Source of the DNA: Hippasteria phrygiana
Taxonomy: Eukaryota; Echinodermata; Asteroidea; Valvatida; Goniasteridae
DNA length: 64,000 nt
Direction of reading: 5' to 3'
Assembly (NCBI GenBank): GCA_037893225.1
Contig: JAZGUH010000771.1
Coordinates: forward strand, 248,001 to 312,000
In this document: one piece after another, positions 61,249 through 64,000 of the stretch
Layout of the letters: each line of letters opens with the position of its first letter
Position numbering within the stretch: the first letter of the stretch is position 1
Program-made: the position numbers and the translations under genes
The notes under the pieces: model-generated
Database searches by the model: none
The model's input: the letters and a program-made list of their open reading frames with translations, nothing else
Told to the model about the DNA's origin: nothing

Positions 61249-61607
61249 CTTTAGGGAAAAAAAAATCTGTCTTTACACTTGGAGTTTTGCAATGAAGCAG
61301 GGGATTCTCTTGTTTCCCGGTTTACAGATAAATTAGATTTACAATTCTTCAGAAACAATTTACAAGAACAAGTTTTTGTTAATGATTGCCATGATAATCG
61401 AGGACCTTTCATTAAATTTGTTTTGGTACCAAACTGACCCCCTAGATCTAATTTTTTTGCCAATGAGTCCGAGTCCTTGAGCAATAACAAACAATATTTA
61501 AGTGGGATATTGTGTTATTTAGTTGTATGAAAATAAAATGGAATTTGATTAGCTTCACTATCGCTATAAATATTTTTCAGGACTGGATCTATCAAGTCGA
61601 TATTATG

Positions 61608-61811
61608 CCAGAGTTGTATTCGAGTCCCTGCAAGTCCTTTCACAAGTCCTTTCATAAAGCTGGTCACAAGTAACTGGATGAACAATGACAAAGGAATGCC
61701 TTTGTCACAGCTCATTTGAATAGCTTGTGATTGGGATTAGGACTGGAGGGCTTGTGATGGACTTGCAGGGACTTGTGAAAAGACTTGCAGGGACTCGAAT
61801 ACAACTCTGAT
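61608..61811. mobile_element. MITE of the CAGAGTTGTATTCGAG family, complete copy
   Basis: The ends are CAGAGTTGTATTCGAGTCCC and its exact complement GGGACTCGAATACAACTCTG. The middle contains GACAAAGGAATGCCTTTGTC, itself a palindrome. It lies between C1orf43 exons. Superfamily not assigned. Confidence 0.75.
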
Positions 61812-61976
61812 AAATGCACTCCAGTTGCTGACTCAAATAGTGTCTCTCACCTAATTTTGACAGTGCATCTACTGCCCTCATTCTGTAGATGTAGGTGCAC
61901 TTCTCTGTTCAAGAGATCAAGACAAAAAAATAAGAATCAAAGTCACGTATACAGATGGATCTGGAACAATAGTTTT

Positions 61977-62020
61977 AGTTGGGTTGGGTTGGGTTGGGTT
62001 GGGTTGGGCCGGGTCGGGCT
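61977..62020. repeat. Short (TTGGG)n tract
   Basis: Seven or eight TTGGG/TCGGG units. It is telomere-like in look but not the animal TTAGGG unit, so it is a simple repeat. Confidence 0.85.
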
Positions 62021-62179
62021 TATTGATTATCGATCCATCAATTTAGTATTCTTTAGGAGAGGGATCAGGGAACCATAGCCCTATTCTCCTACATGTACAT
62101 CCATTATTGGTCATGTGAACTCCACTTATATAAAGACACAACACAAAATTTGGAGAAGTTTTCTTTTCTACTATTGGGG

Positions 62180-62470
62180 AGTGTGTGGTCTAGTGGTTAG
62201 GATTTATGACTCATGATCAGAGGGTCAGGGGTTCAAATCCAGCTACTGGCCATATGTTGTGTCCTTGGGCAAGCCACTTCATCCCCACTTGCCTCTCTCC
62301 ACCCAGGAGTATAAATGGGTACCGGCATTAGCTGGGGAGTAACCTGTGATGGACTAGCATCCCGTCCAAGGGGAATAGAAATATTCTCAGTTGTTTCATG
62401 CTACTGAAACCGGAGATAAACACCGGCCTGATGGGCCACATTGGCTCGTGACAGACTTTGCTTGCTTTGC
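62180..62470 (+). repeat. tRNA-derived SINE
   Basis: The head has an A-box (TGGTCTAGTGGTTAGGATT) and B-box (GGGTTCAAATCCAGC). The body contains GTGTCCTTGGGCAAGCCACTT and CTCTCCACCCAGGAGTATAA, then GGGTACCGG and GATGGACTAGCATCCCGTCC. It ends in a TTGCTTTGCTTT tail. The tRNA source is not clear. It lies directly downstream of C1orf43 exon 62507-62729. Confidence 0.75.
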
Positions 62471-62506
62471 TTTCTTTTGGACAATGTTTTTAACTTCCAT
62501 TTCTAC

Positions 62507-62729
62507 CTCCTGTGCTGTTTTCCCCATTGAGAAATTTCAGCCTGTAGTCATCATCTCCCAGTAACCGTGGCTCGTACTTCATGTTTGAGACGTGTGTCAG
62601 TTTCCGCTCAATTTCTGCTTGAAGACTCCTGGGGGCGCTGTGACCAATGGGGACATGCGGGCCTCGTCGAGAGCTCAGTGAAAACCGCATGATTTGTCGC
62701 TTGGCAAAGATAATAACAACCAGGAGTAA
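62507..62729 (-). CDS. C1orf43: C1orf43 orthologue, exon with the membrane helix and conserved core
   Basis: C1orf43 is a small animal membrane protein of poorly known role, linked to Golgi and phagocytosis in cell studies. This exon, between acceptor TTTCAG and donor GAG|GTAGAA, encodes the inner half of a membrane helix (LLLVVIIFAKRQIMRFSL). The near-invariant SRRGPHVPIGHSAPRSL and KYEPRLLGDDD blocks follow, identical or nearly so in human (KRQIMRFAMKSRRGPHVPVGHNAP). Four exons (62507-62729, 61079-61248, 44592-44650, 42330-42774) join in phase. The first exon with the start codon is not seen and should lie to the right. Confidence 0.95.
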
Positions 62730-63129
62730 CTGAAAAAGAGTATGAAAAATTAACAAATTTATCAGAAATAAAGAACAAAGAAATAGATTCTTCTATCTTG
62801 ACTTGACTGTCTTGACTGTCGGAATTCCCATAATTGTAAAATAAATGAATGCAGCAGCATCTGTCTGGTTTTTTGTGTTTTGTTCCTTTTAAAGAGAGAT
62901 TGCTGTCTGGCAACAGGCTTGAACTCAGTGCCATTTTTATTCTGAGAATGCAGCAGTCATCAGTTGCAACCAAGGATCAAGACACAGATGTAGTTCCTGT
63001 TATATGATTTTATAAATAAAAATATTCCAAACTTAGTTGAAATTTAAATTTCATTTCCTATAAATGGTTAGAAATAAGAAGAACTATTTCGACTTTTTGT
63101 TGTATGAATAAATCTTTGGCATATCTGGA

Positions 63130-63725
63130 GATCCCGGGATGGCCAAGACAAGACTTGCTGGAGATAGAGCATGGTTTAATTTGGTTTTTATCAGTGACAC
63201 TGAAATTACCAAAACTTTTGCTGTTCCCAATACTAGGAAAATGCTTGGTTTCATGTACACCTTACAGAGCAAAACTAGAGCTGATACTACAATTAAGGAA
63301 AGATTGCTCGTCGCAAATGTAATTTTGGAATGATAAACACTATTTAAGAGCTAAAATGGTAATGTTTTAAAGGTATCCTAAACAACACAAAACTACACGT
63401 ATCATTCATACTAGGCCCATTGTACATTCGATATGACCATGAATTAACGGTTCTTGGATTAGAAACACTAGTTAACAGAAGAATTAATCTTTGTTCCACA
63501 TTTGCCTTAAGAGCATTTAACTCCGACAGATTTAATGAATGGTTTATTAAATCTAAAAGCTCAGATCCAATAACACACTTGAAATTTTGTTTATGTAAAA
63601 CTAATCGCTTGAGCAATATCTTGGTCCCCTACTTGACTAGACTTGTTAATTCATTCACCCTGCTCCTGCTTCCGCCACCCATCCCCATGTCATTTATGTT
63701 AACCCTCCTACTACTAATACTATAA
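63130..63725 (+). pseudogene. Non-LTR retrotransposon (LINE) ORF2 C-terminal fragment, degraded
   Basis: Two pieces in different frames (about 63139-63333 and 63410-63725) carry patterns of reverse transcriptase tails. The second has LTVLGLETLVNRRINLCSTF followed by Ala-Leu-Arg and a Phe-rich stretch, like the L-x-x-L-x-x-R-R-x-x-L-C-x-x-F motif of LINE C-termini. Frame breaks separate the pieces. This is a dead 3' fragment. Confidence 0.5.
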
Positions 63726-64000
63726 CTATCACAACCTATCAAAAAACCAAATCCTCTCCTCTCCCACAGCTTGTGTATCTCAACCCGTCACTCGATAGGT
63801 TTTGATAGTTGTCTCCGTTTTGGCACTGAGAGAGGGAGGGTTCAATTGTACTGTAGGCCAATGTCCCATTTTTTTTGGCAAGTGCAATTTTAGTGTGTTC
63901 AGCTTTTTGTACATGTATGTACATATATTAACTAAAGATAAATGTTATATTTACATTTGCTTGTATTACTACAAAATTATAGTTTTATGTTTATTTTAAT

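Noticed and set aside
61977..62020. Interstitial telomere repeat
   Set aside because: The unit is TTGGG, not the animal TTAGGG, and the tract is only about 40 bp.

Overview
This window is eukaryotic nuclear DNA from an invertebrate animal. Small exons carry GT/AG splice sites, the introns are long and AT-rich, and many families of short DNA transposons are present. Four host genes were recognised by reading exons that join in phase: SMG5 (minus strand, 1162-8419, N-terminal part), SLC50A1/SWEET (minus, 21738-26693), POLR2M/Gdown1 (plus, 35178-39395) and the C1orf43 orthologue (minus, 42330-62729). Three of these (SMG5, SLC50A1, C1orf43) also lie close together on human 1q21-q22. The repeat types and this gene cluster suggest a marine deuterostome (echinoderm, hemichordate or lancelet type), but the species cannot be named from sequence alone.

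The main object is a Polinton/Maverick-type virus-like element of about 15.2 kb (45628-60850), seated in a large intron of the C1orf43 orthologue. It has nearly identical terminal inverted repeats of about 250 bp (longer if an imperfect inner part is counted), AG...CT ends and a TAACC(A) target duplication. It encodes a DDE integrase, a protein-primed family B DNA polymerase, an A32/FtsK-like packaging ATPase, a double-jelly-roll-type major capsid protein, a tandem pair of related putative small capsid proteins, a proline-rich capsid-associated protein with a C-terminal membrane anchor, and six or seven small, mostly membrane-anchored proteins of unknown function. No adenain-type protease was recognised. 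The polymerase has one frame change and one in-frame TGA. A second gene, encoding a membrane protein, has a frame change near its start. The copy therefore looks young by its termini but already damaged, unless some of the one-base differences are assembly errors.

Region by region: 1-8.4 kb is SMG5 with repeat-filled introns, including a 1.9-kb Mutator-like foldback element with a 9-bp target duplication that ends about 40 bp from SMG5 exon 1. From 8.8 to 21 kb the window is gene-poor, with a LINE tail, a Kolobok MITE, SINEs and tandem repeats carrying DR1 nuclear-receptor-type sites. From 21.7 to 26.7 kb is SLC50A1, whose introns hold hAT elements nested in an older MITE. From 27 to 30.5 kb an old repeat is interrupted by a 1.8-kb solo-LTR-like unit (TGTTA...TAACA) and by a Kolobok element that still carries a THAP domain. 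From 30.5 to 35 kb there is little apart from a palindromic pair of tRNA-like sequences. POLR2M follows at 35.2-39.4 kb, then the C1orf43 3' exons (42.3-44.7 kb), the Polinton (45.6-60.9 kb) and the C1orf43 5' exons (61.1-62.7 kb). A LINE-like tail closes the window.

The Polinton genes would act together. The integrase and terminal repeats serve insertion, the polymerase serves protein-primed replication from the ends, the ATPase serves genome packaging, and the capsid-like proteins would form a virion. The host genes are unrelated to these functions and act in nonsense-mediated decay, sugar transport, RNA polymerase II control and a poorly understood membrane protein role.
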